Assembly (NCBI RefSeq): GCF_000785435.2 | Contig: NZ_JTDB02000005.1 | Coordinates: forward strand, 124,001 to 188,000 | Length of the DNA stretch: 64,000 nt | Reading direction: 5' to 3' | Source: Paraburkholderia sacchari | Lineage (GTDB): Bacteria > Pseudomonadota > Gammaproteobacteria > Burkholderiales > Burkholderiaceae | Part shown: positions 24,441 to 32,851 of the stretch, piece by piece | How positions within the stretch are numbered: position 1 is the stretch's first letter | How the letters are laid out: every line of letters begins with the position of its first letter | Made by a program: the position numbers and the translations under genes | Notes under the pieces: model-generated | Told to the model about the DNA's origin: nothing | Databases searched by the model: none | What the model saw: only the letters and a program-made list of their open reading frames with translations

Positions 24441-25856
24441 ATGACAACTTTCGACACTACCCTCGGCCATAGCGGCGGCGCCACGCTCGCCGAGCCTTAC
24501 AGCGGACCGCTCACGCGAGGGTCGATCATTGCGCGGCTCGAGCGGCTGCCGGCCAATGCCATGCAGGTGCGCGCGCGTCTGCTGATTGGCCTCGCGACTT
24601 TCTTCGACGGTTTCGATGTGATTGCGATTGCCGCGACGCTGCCGATCCTGATCCAGAAGTGGCATCTCACGCCGTGGGAGATCGGTTTTCTGATCGCCTC
24701 GGGCTCGGTGGGCCAATTGATCGGCGCGTTCCTGTTTCCCTGGTTCGCGGAACGCCAGGGCCGCGTTCGTGCGATTGCGTGGAGTTCGGGCATCATCGGC
24801 GTGACGAGCATTGCCTGCGGCTTCGCGCCGTCGTTCATGGCGTTCGCCGCGCTGCGCGTAATCCAGGGCTTGGGGCTGGGCGGCGAGTTGCCGGTGGCCG
24901 CAACCTATATCAACGAGGTCAGCCGCGCTCATGGCCGCGGACGTTTCGTTCTTCTCTACGAGATCGTGTTCCCGGTTGGCCTGCTGGCGTCGAATGCGCT
25001 GGGCGCCTGGATCGTGCCGCGCTTCGGCTGGCAGGCGATGTACTTTATTGGCGCGATGCCGCTGGTGCTGTTCTTCGTGCTGCGCAAGCTCGTGCCCGAG
25101 TCGCCGCGCTGGCTGGCCGAACGCGGCCGCCTGGAGGAGGCCGACGATGCCGTGCATGCATTCGAGCGCACCGCCAAGGGGCCGCTCGCCCCGGTCACGA
25201 ACGCCGCCGATTTCGATGCCCTCGTGAAGCGCCATCCAAAGCGCAGCGTGAAGGATCTGTTCGGCCCCGCGTATCTCAAGCGCTCGCTCGCCGTGGCTAT
25301 GCTGTGGATGACCTGCGGCTTCATTCAGTACGGGCTCTCCACATGGCTGCCCACGATTTACCGCAACATCTATCACGCGCCGCTGCAACTCGCGCTCAAT
25401 CTCGCGGTGGCTGCGTCGGTGCTCGGCGTGCTGGGTTCGCTCACCTGCGCGCTGCTGGTGGACAAGGTGGGCCGCAAGCCCATCATCAACGTCTCGTTCG
25501 TGCTGTGCGCGGTGTCGCTCGCGCTGGCCGGCATTTGCCACGCGATGTCGGTCTACGTGGTGGCGACGTTCTGCGCGCTGTCGCTCGGGTTGCTCGCCTG
25601 CGGCTTCATTACCGCCTACGTCTACACGCCGGAGCTCTATCCCACCAGCATCCGCGCGATGGGTTGCGGCATGGGCGGCGCATGGCTCAAGGTGGCGGCC
25701 ATCTTCGCGCCCACCATCGTTTCGAAGACGATGATCGGCGGCAATCTGGATGTAGCCTTCTATATTCTCGCCGCCGTGCCGTTCCTCGCGGCCATCACCG
25801 TGCATTTCCTCGGCATCGAGACCAAGGGCAAGGTGCTGGAGCAACTGGAGGCTTGA
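24441..25856 (+). CDS. MFS transporter, AAHS (aromatic acid) type
   Basis: The 471-residue inner-membrane protein has twelve predicted helices. Segments typical of the aromatic-acid:H+ symporter group are visible: FFDGFDVIAIAATLPILIQKW in helix 1, GSVGQLIGAFLFPWFAERQGR with the helix 2-3 loop, GELPVAATYINEV, and ESPRWLAERGR. It is the last gene of the catabolic operon, 62 bp after the reductase. Together with the porin at 10842 it gives an uptake route for the pathway substrate, probably a carboxylate. Confidence 0.92.
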   Translation: MTTFDTTLGHSGGATLAEPYSGPLTRGSIIARLERLPANAMQVRARLLIGLATFFDGFDVIAIAATLPILIQKWHLTPWEIGFLIASGSVGQLIGAFLFPWFAERQGRVRAIAWSSGIIGVTSIACGFAPSFMAFAALRVIQGLGLGGELPVAATYINEVSRAHGRGRFVLLYEIVFPVGLLASNALGAWIVPRFGWQAMYFIGAMPLVLFFVLRKLVPESPRWLAERGRLEEADDAVHAFERTAKGPLAPVTNAADFDALVKRHPKRSVKDLFGPAYLKRSLAVAMLWMTCGFIQYGLSTWLPTIYRNIYHAPLQLALNLAVAASVLGVLGSLTCALLVDKVGRKPIINVSFVLCAVSLALAGICHAMSVYVVATFCALSLGLLACGFITAYVYTPELYPTSIRAMGCGMGGAWLKVAAIFAPTIVSKTMIGGNLDVAFYILAAVPFLAAITVHFLGIETKGKVLEQLEA

Positions 25857-25918
25857 GCCTCCAGTCCCTGGCAGGCCTGCTTGAATCGCGTTCGACCCAA
25901 GGGGCTCAGGCGCTGCGC

Positions 25919-27043
25919 TCACGCAACCGCCGCGGCCTCGTCGTTGAGCGCGGGATAGTCCGTAAGACCCTTGGAGCCGCCGCCGAACAGCGTTTCGCGC
26001 TGATGCTGCGCGAGCGGCGCGCCAACGCGCAGACGCTGCACGAGATCGGGATTGGCGACGAACGGCCGGCCAAACGCGATCAGATCGGCCCAACCAGCGT
26101 CGATGGCGTCGCGTGCTCGCTCGCCCGTGTAGCGACCCGCGTAGATCAGCACGCCGGGATACACGGCGCGCAGTTGGCGCTTGAATTCGAGCGGCATATG
26201 GGGCGCGTCGTCCCAGTCGGCTTCGGCGATATGGATGTAGGCCACGCCAATCTCGCCGAGCAGTTTGGCCGCGCCGAGATAAGTGGTTGCCGGATCGGCG
26301 TCCTCACAGCCGTTGAGCGTCGTGAGCGGCGCGAGGCGGATGCCGACGCGCTGCGCGTCGCCGGTGCCTTCGACGAGCGCACGCGCCACTTCGCCGAGAA
26401 AGCGCAGACGGTTGTCGAGCGAGCCGCCGTATTCGTCGGTGCGCGCGTTCGCGTTCGAGTCGATGAACTGGTTCACGAGATAGCCGTTCGCGGCATGCAG
26501 CTCGACGCCGTCGAAACCGGCTTCGATCGCATTGCGCGCCGCCTTGCGGTACTGGTCCACGATCTCGCGAATTTCATCGACGCTCAATGCGCGTGGTTCG
26601 GATGCCTGAACAAAACCGGGAACGCCGTCGTCGCCACTGGCGATGAACACGTTCACGCCCTTCGCCTGAAGTGCCGACGACGATACCGGCTGCTCGTCGC
26701 CGAGCAGGCTCGTGTGGCTCAGCCGGCCCACGTGCCAGAGCTGCGCGAAGATGTGGCCGCCTTTGGCATGAACCGCATCCGTTACCTTGCGCCATCCTTC
26801 GATTTGCCCGGCCGTGTGAATGCCGGGCGTCCACGCATAGCCCTTGCCGAGCGGCGCGATGTACGTGCCTTCGCTCACGATGAGTCCGGCGTCGGCACGC
26901 TGCGCGTAGTACTCGGCCATCAGCGCATTGGCTTCGTCGCCGGGCTGGCTCGCGCGTGAGCGCGTCATCGGCGGCATCACGATGCGGTTGGGCAGCGTCA
27001 GCGCGCCGAGTTGGAGAGGCTGGAACAGCGGATCATGCTTCAC
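25919..27043 (-). CDS. nemA: Old yellow enzyme family alkene reductase (NemA type)
   Basis: The 374-residue protein is an FMN-dependent ene-reductase that reduces electrophilic C=C bonds (N-ethylmaleimide, nitroesters) with NAD(P)H. It starts LFQPLQLGALTLPNRIVMPPMTRSRA. The substrate-anchoring pair is in DGVELHAANGYLVNQFI (His in place of the Asn found in some relatives), followed by NARTDEYGGSLDNRLRF, and the phosphate-binding AGRYTGERARDAI and LIAFGRPFVANPDL. It is convergent with the transporter at 24441 and on the same strand as dkgB, about 75 bp downstream of it. A detoxification role together with dkgB is likely. Confidence 0.93.
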   Translation of the reverse strand: MKHDPLFQPLQLGALTLPNRIVMPPMTRSRASQPGDEANALMAEYYAQRADAGLIVSEGTYIAPLGKGYAWTPGIHTAGQIEGWRKVTDAVHAKGGHIFAQLWHVGRLSHTSLLGDEQPVSSSALQAKGVNVFIASGDDGVPGFVQASEPRALSVDEIREIVDQYRKAARNAIEAGFDGVELHAANGYLVNQFIDSNANARTDEYGGSLDNRLRFLGEVARALVEGTGDAQRVGIRLAPLTTLNGCEDADPATTYLGAAKLLGEIGVAYIHIAEADWDDAPHMPLEFKRQLRAVYPGVLIYAGRYTGERARDAIDAGWADLIAFGRPFVANPDLVQRLRVGAPLAQHQRETLFGGGSKGLTDYPALNDEAAAVA

Positions 27044-27120
27044 GATGTATTTCCTGTTCTAGTTCGCGGCGCACGCGCAGCGAACATTCAAAAGGGACTG
27101 CGGTGCCTTAACGCCGCTGA

Positions 27121-27927
27121 TTAATCCCACTGCGCCGCGAGACCTTCGGGGCTCACCTCGCGGCCATTGCGCTCAAGCGCCGCGATTTCCGCCATGTCTT
27201 CGTCGCCCAGTTGCAGCGTTTGCGCGAGCAGGTTGCTCGCGAGGTTTTCGCGCTTCGTCGACGAAGGAATCACCGAGTAGCCGAGACGCAGCGCCCAGGC
27301 GAGCGCCACCTGGGCCGGCGTGGCGTGGCGGCGTTCGGCAATCGTGCGAATGACCGGGTCGCCGAGCACCTTTCCGTAAGCGAGCGTCATGTACGACGTC
27401 ACGTGAATGCCTTCCTGCTGGAGGAAGCCCACGAGCTTGCGGCCTTGCAGATACGGGCTCAATTCGATCTGGTTGGTCGCAATGTTCTCTTTGCCCACGA
27501 CGGCGATGGCCTGCTTCGTGAGCTCGATGTTGAAGTTCGAAACACCGATTTGCTTCGTGAGACCTTGCGACTTGGCCTCGGCGAGTGCGCTCATGAATTC
27601 TTCGAGCGAGACGCCGTTGTTGGGCGCGGGCCAGTGGATCAGCGTGAGATCGACTTCGTCGGTGCGCAGTTTCTTGAGGCTGTCCTTGAGGCTCGGCACG
27701 AGCTTTTCGCGCGAGTAGTTGTCGACCCAGATCTTCGTCGTGAGGAACAGGTCCTTGCGCGCGACGCCCGAGGCGGCAATCGCTTCGCCCACTTCGGCTT
27801 CGTTGCCGTAGATCTGCGCGGTGTCGATGGTGCGGTAGCCGAGTTCAAGGCCGTTGCGCACCGAGTCGATGACCACCTGGCCTTGCAGTCGGAAGGTTCC
27901 AAGACCGAATGCGGGAATGTTGCTCAT
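27121..27927 (-). CDS. dkgB: Aldo/keto reductase, 2,5-diketo-D-gluconate reductase B type
   Basis: The 268-residue protein is very close in pattern to E. coli DkgB from end to end: AFGLGTFRL, LGYRTIDTAQIYGNEAEVG (catalytic Asp/Tyr), TTKIW (Lys), TLIHWP (His), GVSNFNI, NQIELSPYLQ, SYMTLAYGK, and SVIPSSTKRENL for NADPH binding. It reduces 2-keto aldehydes and ketones such as methylglyoxal in the cytoplasm. The ATG at 27925-27927 has GGAGAA upstream; the frame is open further but overlaps the MFS gene. It is the last of three genes transcribed from 29596. Confidence 0.95.
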   Translation of the reverse strand: MSNIPAFGLGTFRLQGQVVIDSVRNGLELGYRTIDTAQIYGNEAEVGEAIAASGVARKDLFLTTKIWVDNYSREKLVPSLKDSLKKLRTDEVDLTLIHWPAPNNGVSLEEFMSALAEAKSQGLTKQIGVSNFNIELTKQAIAVVGKENIATNQIELSPYLQGRKLVGFLQQEGIHVTSYMTLAYGKVLGDPVIRTIAERRHATPAQVALAWALRLGYSVIPSSTKRENLASNLLAQTLQLGDEDMAEIAALERNGREVSPEGLAAQWD

Positions 27928-27956
27928 GAGGTTCTCCGTTGGTGTATGAGAAAAAA

Positions 27957-29225
27957 TCAGATATGAGTCGACGGGAGATCGCGCGCCGAACTGTGCGAGC
28001 CGCCGTTGGGCTGGTTGCGCTGCAGGTACATCTGCACGAACACCAGCGCGAGGCCCGACGCGGCGATCACGGCGCCCACGATGGGCACGGCGGCATAGCT
28101 GAAGCCCGCTGAAATCGCCGCGCCGCCCGCAGCCGCACCCACCGCATTGCCGAGGTTGAACGCGCCCACATTGACCGATGAGGCCAGCCCCGGCGCTTCC
28201 GAAGCGGCGCGCATGACGCGCATCTGCAAGGGCGGCACGACCGCGAAGGTGGCGATGCCCCAGATGACCACCGCAATCGCGGTGCCGATGTGATTCCTCG
28301 CCAGCAGCGGGAACGCCAGCATGATGGCCACCAGCAGGCTCAGGAACACGATCAGGCTGCCATTGAGCGAGCGGTCCGCGAGCCGGCCGCCGGCCACGTT
28401 GCCGATCGAGAAGCCCACGCCCACGAGCACTAGCATGACCGTCACGAACGAGGGTGATGCACCGGAAAGATGTTCGAGTGTCGGCGCAATATAGGTGTAG
28501 AGCGTGAACATCGCACCGGCGCCCAGCACCGTGGTGCCCATGGCCATCAACACGACGGGACGGGTGAGCACCTTCAATTCGCCGCGAACGTGCGGCACTT
28601 TTCCGGCTTCGCCCTTGGGCAGCGCCATGCGCAGAATCAGCATCGTGAGCACGCCCAGTGCGGCGGTGGCCGCGAACGACATGCGCCAGCCGATCGTCTG
28701 GCCGAGCCATGTTGCAGCAGGTACGCCGCCGATGTTGGCGATGGTCAGGCCCATGAACATGGTGGCGACGGCGCTGGCCTGCTTGTGACGCGGCACGACG
28801 CTTGCCGCGACGAGCGAGCCAAGCCCGAAGAACGCACCGTGGTTGAGACTCGTGACGAGTCGCGCGATCAGCAGCGTGGTGTAGTTCGACGACACAGCCG
28901 AAAGCAGATTGCCGATCACGAACAGGCTCATGAGCGCAATGAGCGCCGTTCTGCGCGACCAGCGCGAAAACGCGAGCGTCATCAGCGGCGCGCCGACCAT
29001 CACGCCAATCGCGTAGGCGGTGATCAGCATGCCGGCGGTCGGAATCGATACGTGCACGCCGTCGGCAATCACGGGCAGCAGCCCCATCGGCGAAAACTCC
29101 GTGGTGCCGATGCTGAACGCGCCCATGGCGAGCGCCAGCAACGAAAGCCACGCGCTTCCTTGTTCGCTTTTCTCCGCGCCCGCCTGTTGAAGCAGCGCGG
29201 TCTTTTCAGGTGCATTCACGTCCAT
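27957..29225 (-). CDS. MFS transporter, sugar-efflux/AraJ-like
   Basis: The 422-residue membrane protein has twelve predicted helices. It starts with a cytoplasmic tail, then ALAMGAFSIGTTEFSPMGLLPVI and LITAYAIGVMVGAPLMT, which is the pattern of the DHA1/AraJ-YdhP exporters. The start at 29225 (MDVNAPEK) has GGAG nine bases upstream. An open frame reaches 29429 but overlaps the MoaF-like gene. It lies between the MoaF-like gene and dkgB. The set is divergent from a LysR gene at 29700, which probably regulates it. The exported compound is unknown. Confidence 0.9.
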   Translation of the reverse strand: MDVNAPEKTALLQQAGAEKSEQGSAWLSLLALAMGAFSIGTTEFSPMGLLPVIADGVHVSIPTAGMLITAYAIGVMVGAPLMTLAFSRWSRRTALIALMSLFVIGNLLSAVSSNYTTLLIARLVTSLNHGAFFGLGSLVAASVVPRHKQASAVATMFMGLTIANIGGVPAATWLGQTIGWRMSFAATAALGVLTMLILRMALPKGEAGKVPHVRGELKVLTRPVVLMAMGTTVLGAGAMFTLYTYIAPTLEHLSGASPSFVTVMLVLVGVGFSIGNVAGGRLADRSLNGSLIVFLSLLVAIMLAFPLLARNHIGTAIAVVIWGIATFAVVPPLQMRVMRAASEAPGLASSVNVGAFNLGNAVGAAAGGAAISAGFSYAAVPIVGAVIAASGLALVFVQMYLQRNQPNGGSHSSARDLPSTHI

Positions 29226-29266
29226 GCTCGATGCTCCGTTACGTTTCGTGGAAGGTGCGTTCACGT

Positions 29267-29596
29267 TCACAGCGCGCGCAGGCTGCCTTCGAGCCTGAAG
29301 AAGTCGAGTGACGGCGCGGTGAAGAACGAGCGCGACGTGCCCGCCGCGAAGTCGTCGATATGCACGACGGTGGCGCGGTTGGCTTCCTGCCACGAGATTG
29401 CGTAGGTTTCGCCGGCAACGTGCTGCCACGTGTAGGCGACTTCGCCCTGCGCGCCCGTGAAATCGCCTTCGGTGATTTCGTAGCGCATATGGATGCCATC
29501 CGGCGCATAGGCGTTGATGGCGGTAAGTCCGTCGTAGCGGACTTCGAAAGTCTTGCCCGCAAACGGGGGGAGTGCGGGGGCGAGAGCGAGAGACAT
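29267..29596 (-). CDS. Small MoaF-related beta-barrel protein
   Basis: The 109-residue protein looks like the single-domain MoaF/calycin-like proteins: AGKTFEVRYDGLTAINAYAPDG, MRYEITEGDFTGAQGEVAY, YAISWQEANRATVVHIDDF and a final FFRLEGSLRAL are beta-strand rich. Such proteins probably bind a small hydrophobic ligand. No signal peptide is visible. It is the first gene of the operon with the MFS exporter and dkgB, facing the LysR gene. The exact function is unknown. Confidence 0.75.
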   Translation of the reverse strand: MSLALAPALPPFAGKTFEVRYDGLTAINAYAPDGIHMRYEITEGDFTGAQGEVAYTWQHVAGETYAISWQEANRATVVHIDDFAAGTSRSFFTAPSLDFFRLEGSLRAL

Positions 29597-29699
29597 GGGA
29601 TCCGTTCCTGGATTCGAAGAAGATGGGGCGTAGTGTGCACCCTTTACTTTTGCAGAAAAACCGGTTTATAAATGAATATGTTTTGATTTGAAATCAACA
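29597..29699. promoter_or_regulatory. Divergent promoter region, LysR gene and MoaF-like/MFS/dkgB operon
   Basis: This 103-bp A/T-rich region separates the two divergent starts. A short palindrome AACCGGTT lies at 29660-29667 in the sequence GCAGAAAAACCGGTTTATAA. It is a plausible LysR binding region by position, as LysR proteins usually bind between their own gene and the divergent target. Confidence 0.5.
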
Positions 29700-30602
29700 A
29701 TGAAAATCACCCTCGATGAGCTGCAAGCCTTTGTCAGCGTGGTCGACAGCGGATCGATCACGGCTGCCGCGCAGCAACTCGGCCTCACGATCTCGGCCAC
29801 GAGCCGCACGCTCGGGCGGCTGGAGGAGAAGCTCAAGACCACGCTGCTGCGCCGTACGACGCGGCGTCTGGAGTTGACCGAAGAAGGGCGCGCGTTTCTG
29901 AACGATGCGCGGGCGATCATCGCTTCGGTGGAGGGCGCGGAGGAACAGATGGCCGCGCGCCGCGAGCGCCCGTCGGGCCGGCTGCGCGTGGACGCGGCCA
30001 CGCCGTTCATGCTTCATGTGATCGTGCCCCGGGTGCAGGGCTACCGCGAGCGCTACCCGCAGGTGGAACTGGAGCTCAATAGCAATGAGGAGTTCATCGA
30101 TCTGCTGGAGCGGCGCACCGATGTGGCGATTCGCATTGGCGCGCTCAAGGATTCCACGCTGCACAGCAAGCTCGTGGGCTGCAGCCGCGTGCGCATACTC
30201 GCGAGCCCCGCGTATCTGGAGGCGCATGGCCACCCGAAGCGCGTGGAAGACCTCGCGAAGCACGCGCTGCTGGGGTTCAATCAGCCCGAGACGCTCAACG
30301 TCTGGCCGATTCTCGGACCCGACAACGAGCCGTACCGGATCGCGCCGGCCATCTGGTCCTCGAGCGGCGAGACGCTGCGCCAGCTTGCGCTGGCCGGCGC
30401 CGGCATTGTCTGTCTATCCGACTTCATGACGGCGCGCGACCGGCGCGACGGCGCGCTCGTGCCGCTGTTCGCGCGCCAGACCCAGGAGGTCCGGCAGCCG
30501 ATTAATGCGGTGTACTACCGAAATACCGCGATTTCGGCGCGCATTGCCTCGTTTGTGGATTATTTGATCGAGGCGGTGCGGGGGACGGAGTTCGAGCGCT
30601 AG
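29700..30602 (+). CDS. LysR-family transcriptional regulator
   Basis: The 300-residue protein has the LysR winged helix (LQAFVSVVDSGSITAAAQQL, SATSRTLGRLEEKL) and the substrate-binding domain (GRLRVDAATPFMLHVIVPRV, RRTDVAIRIGALKDSTLHSK). I use the ATG at 29700 (MKITLDELQAF); a TTG at 29688 is in frame. It probably regulates the divergent MoaF-like/MFS/dkgB operon. Its TAG stop lies within the GCTAG direct repeat that borders the transposon beginning at 30603, so the insertion has hit exactly at the gene end and left it intact. Confidence 0.93.
   Translation: MKITLDELQAFVSVVDSGSITAAAQQLGLTISATSRTLGRLEEKLKTTLLRRTTRRLELTEEGRAFLNDARAIIASVEGAEEQMAARRERPSGRLRVDAATPFMLHVIVPRVQGYRERYPQVELELNSNEEFIDLLERRTDVAIRIGALKDSTLHSKLVGCSRVRILASPAYLEAHGHPKRVEDLAKHALLGFNQPETLNVWPILGPDNEPYRIAPAIWSSSGETLRQLALAGAGIVCLSDFMTARDRRDGALVPLFARQTQEVRQPINAVYYRNTAISARIASFVDYLIEAVRGTEFER
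30598..30602. repeat. Left target-site duplication (GCTAG) of the Tn7-like element
   Basis: GCTAG at 30598-30602 is repeated at 46091-46095, just outside inverted repeats that begin CGTAG at both ends. A 5-bp duplication is what Tn7-family transposition produces. The match is short and partly palindromic surroundings (AGCGCTAG at both places) make its exact register slightly ambiguous. Confidence 0.75.
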
Positions 30603-30654
30603 CGTAGACCGTAATGAATTTGTCACCGTTGTGACAATAAAAGTGTCACTTCGC
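30603..30654 (+). repeat. Left end of the Tn7-like element with two transposase-binding-like repeats
   Basis: The terminal 24 bp match the other end in inverted form (20 of 24). Two 14-bp core repeats lie at 30613-30626 (AATGAATTTGTCAC) and 30636-30649 (AATAAAAGTGTCAC), 23 bp apart. The block CAATAAAAGTGTCACTTCGC at 30635-30654 is matched at 18 of 20 positions by the reverse complement of 45981-46000. A short plus-strand frame (30631-30765) runs through it but has no recognisable protein. Confidence 0.78.
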
Positions 30655-30755
30655 CGCGAACTCAATCGGCAACTGGAGCGACTGGCCTTGACCGCCGTCG
30701 AACCGTCGGCGGCCAGCGTGGGCGACTTCCTGCGACAACTTCCCCCGCACCGCGA

Positions 30756-31874
30756 TCATATTTGACCTCCCTGCGCTGGATCCCATAGTCCGTCGTTCTT
30801 CCCATAGCCGCCCAGAAGTCCGACTCGATAAATCGTCGTCGAACGAAAAATGTCACCGGGCCGCAGCACCGTGCTTGGAAAAGCCGGCACATTCGGTGAA
30901 TTCGGAAAATGCTGAGCTTCCAGACAGAAGCCATCTGATTGCCGGTAAGCCCGTCCCGACAATCCGCTATAGCGTCCGTTTAGCACGTTGCCACTATGCA
31001 GTTGCAAACCGGGTTCCGTAGTCAGAACCTCGAGGGTGCGTCCACGCGAGCCCTCGCTCACCCAGGCGGCCAACTGTGGTTGCAATGAGTGCTCAGCGCT
31101 CGACAGTACGAAGCAGTGGTCGTAACCGCGTCCGAGGCGAATCTGCGGATCATCGGATCGAATATCACGCCCGAGCGGCTTTGCTTTCCGAAAATCGAAA
31201 ACAGTGCCCGCGACGCCGTGCAACTGACCGATTGGTATCAATTCTTCGTCCACCGGCAAATAATGATCGGCGAATATCGCTACCTCATGGTGAAGCGCGC
31301 TGCCACTGCCGTCACCCGCCAGGTTGAAGTACGCGTGATTGGTCGTGTTGAATACAGTGGGAGCGTCGGTTTGGGCTTCAAAGTCGATGATGACATCACC
31401 CGGCGCGGCGAGCGTATATGTCACGGCGATGGCCAACGCCCCCGGAAATCCTTGATCGCCGCATGGACTGTCCAGTTCCAGACGAACCTTCGGGCTACCC
31501 GCCTGGTCGACCACGTTCGCTACGCGCCAAGGCCGGCGATCAAATCCCCGTGGCCCCCCGTGAATGGAATGCTGACCTTCGTTGCGTTCGATCCGGTATT
31601 CAACGCCATCGAGATCGAAGCACCCGCGCGCGATACGATTCGCATACCGCCCCATCGTCGCCCCCATACGGCCCGGTGCTGAAACGTAATCCTCGAGCGT
31701 CGGATAGCCGAGTACTACCGACGCAAACTGGCCTTCGATGTCAGGTGCCCACAGACCCTGCAACGCCGCTCCCAGGGAGATCACGTCTATCGAGAAGCCG
31801 CTCTCCAGCGACAGTGTTATACGCTCAATCCGTTCACCATCGGGTAGCACACCGAAAGTCGACCGTTCAATCAT
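30756..31874 (-). CDS. Aldose 1-epimerase (GalM) family protein, last gene of cargo operon
   Basis: The 372-residue protein has the galactose mutarotase fold. Key segments are RYANRIARGCFDLDG, QHSIHGGPRGFDRRPW with the first His, NTTNHAYFNLAG with the general-acid His, the late Asp in RGYDHCFVL, and CLEAQHFPNSPN with the catalytic Glu. It interconverts alpha and beta anomers of a free aldose. Its start overlaps the upstream gene stop by 4 bp, so it belongs to the 13-gene operon. It implies that a reducing sugar or sugar-like hemiacetal is an intermediate or substrate of this pathway. Confidence 0.9.
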   Translation of the reverse strand: MIERSTFGVLPDGERIERITLSLESGFSIDVISLGAALQGLWAPDIEGQFASVVLGYPTLEDYVSAPGRMGATMGRYANRIARGCFDLDGVEYRIERNEGQHSIHGGPRGFDRRPWRVANVVDQAGSPKVRLELDSPCGDQGFPGALAIAVTYTLAAPGDVIIDFEAQTDAPTVFNTTNHAYFNLAGDGSGSALHHEVAIFADHYLPVDEELIPIGQLHGVAGTVFDFRKAKPLGRDIRSDDPQIRLGRGYDHCFVLSSAEHSLQPQLAAWVSEGSRGRTLEVLTTEPGLQLHSGNVLNGRYSGLSGRAYRQSDGFCLEAQHFPNSPNVPAFPSTVLRPGDIFRSTTIYRVGLLGGYGKNDGLWDPAQGGQI

Positions 31875-32851
31875 TGCCTCTCTCCCGCGAAACGTCGTGC
31901 GCCATCATCCCGCGAGTTGATCAGCATGCCGAACTGACGCAATACGATGTCACGTTCGCGCCCGGCACGTTCGGCATCCAACTCGAAATACGTTTGCGTC
32001 TTCGCCTGGTGACGCACGATCTTGGCGTGGCTCTCAAAGTAGGGTATTGCGGCGGCTGACGTGAGCCACGCAAGGACGCGTTCGCATGCCTGCTGGTGAA
32101 CCGTGCCGCGTAACATCCCATATACCTCTGATTCCATTCCTGTCGCTTCTGACGGCAATGCGATTTCCACTCCTGTGCCCGCCTGCCGGCGCTGCGCCGC
32201 GGCAATCTGAACAGTAACGCCTACCGCGATGCCTCCAGTCCCAACTCTTTGGGCAGGCTCCCATGCAGAACCAGGATAGTCGATTACGTTGCGATCAATG
32301 TCGTGCATCAATTGCCAGCCATCACGATCGCCAAAGCACTGTATCAGTGTAGACAACGCCAGGTAGCCAGCCCCTGAACGACGCGGATCGGGAAACACGA
32401 TTCCCCCTGCGAGCATTGGATCGGCCAGAGCGGACCAAGAGGCAGGCACGGCTAATCCGCGTTGCCTGAGTAGCGACGGATCGACAACGAATGCGGTCGA
32501 GAATGCCGTCGGACGGCAGAATCCGTCGATCTCGGAGCGCACTGCCGCAGCGTTGGAACAAAGGATACGCTCTGCGATCCCGGGCGTTTTAGCAGCCGTT
32601 TCAGCCCAACCGAGAATCAAGTCGCATTGCGCCCCCGACAGCAGATACTCGGTCAGCGTCGCTGTTGGCATGCGCCAGAGATCGATTGCCACGCCGGGCA
32701 GATGCAATTTGAGTGCAGCAAGATAATCGACAAGTTCGTACGGTTCAAACGAACTGACCGCACGCAAACGCCCCTCTGACCCGGTACCGGTTGCGGCTTC
32801 TATCCGCACTGCGTCAGCAGGCAGATTGCTTCCTCTATATGGGTTACTCAT
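31871..32851 (-). CDS. Periplasmic-binding-protein-fold protein without signal peptide
   Basis: The 326-residue protein resembles family 1 extracellular solute-binding proteins of the Fe3+/2-aminoethylphosphonate type: RAVSSFEPYELVDYLAALKLH near the N-terminus, SGAQCDLILGW, PASWSALADPMLAGGIVFPDP with RRSGAGYLALSTLIQ, and a C-terminal AAAIPYFESHAKI. The N-terminus (MSNPYRGSNLPADAV) has no hydrophobic signal, and no ABC permease or ATPase is near. I chose 32851 because GGGGGT precedes it; the longer frame to 32911 has no signal sequence either. It may be a cytoplasmic sensor, chaperone or enzyme built on a binding-protein fold. It overlaps both neighbours (8 and 4 bp). Confidence 0.78.
   Translation of the reverse strand: MSNPYRGSNLPADAVRIEAATGTGSEGRLRAVSSFEPYELVDYLAALKLHLPGVAIDLWRMPTATLTEYLLSGAQCDLILGWAETAAKTPGIAERILCSNAAAVRSEIDGFCRPTAFSTAFVVDPSLLRQRGLAVPASWSALADPMLAGGIVFPDPRRSGAGYLALSTLIQCFGDRDGWQLMHDIDRNVIDYPGSAWEPAQRVGTGGIAVGVTVQIAAAQRRQAGTGVEIALPSEATGMESEVYGMLRGTVHQQACERVLAWLTSAAAIPYFESHAKIVRHQAKTQTYFELDAERAGRERDIVLRQFGMLINSRDDGARRFAGERQ

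Noticed and set aside
24144..26093. 649-codon minus-strand frame opposite the MFS transporter
   Set aside because: Composition typical of antisense to a GC-rich gene; no motif, and the transporter on the plus strand is unambiguous.
30631..30765. 44-codon plus-strand frame (GTG start) at the left transposon end
   Set aside because: It begins inside the terminal repeats and overlaps the convergent epimerase gene. I see no family; at most the tail of a lost gene.
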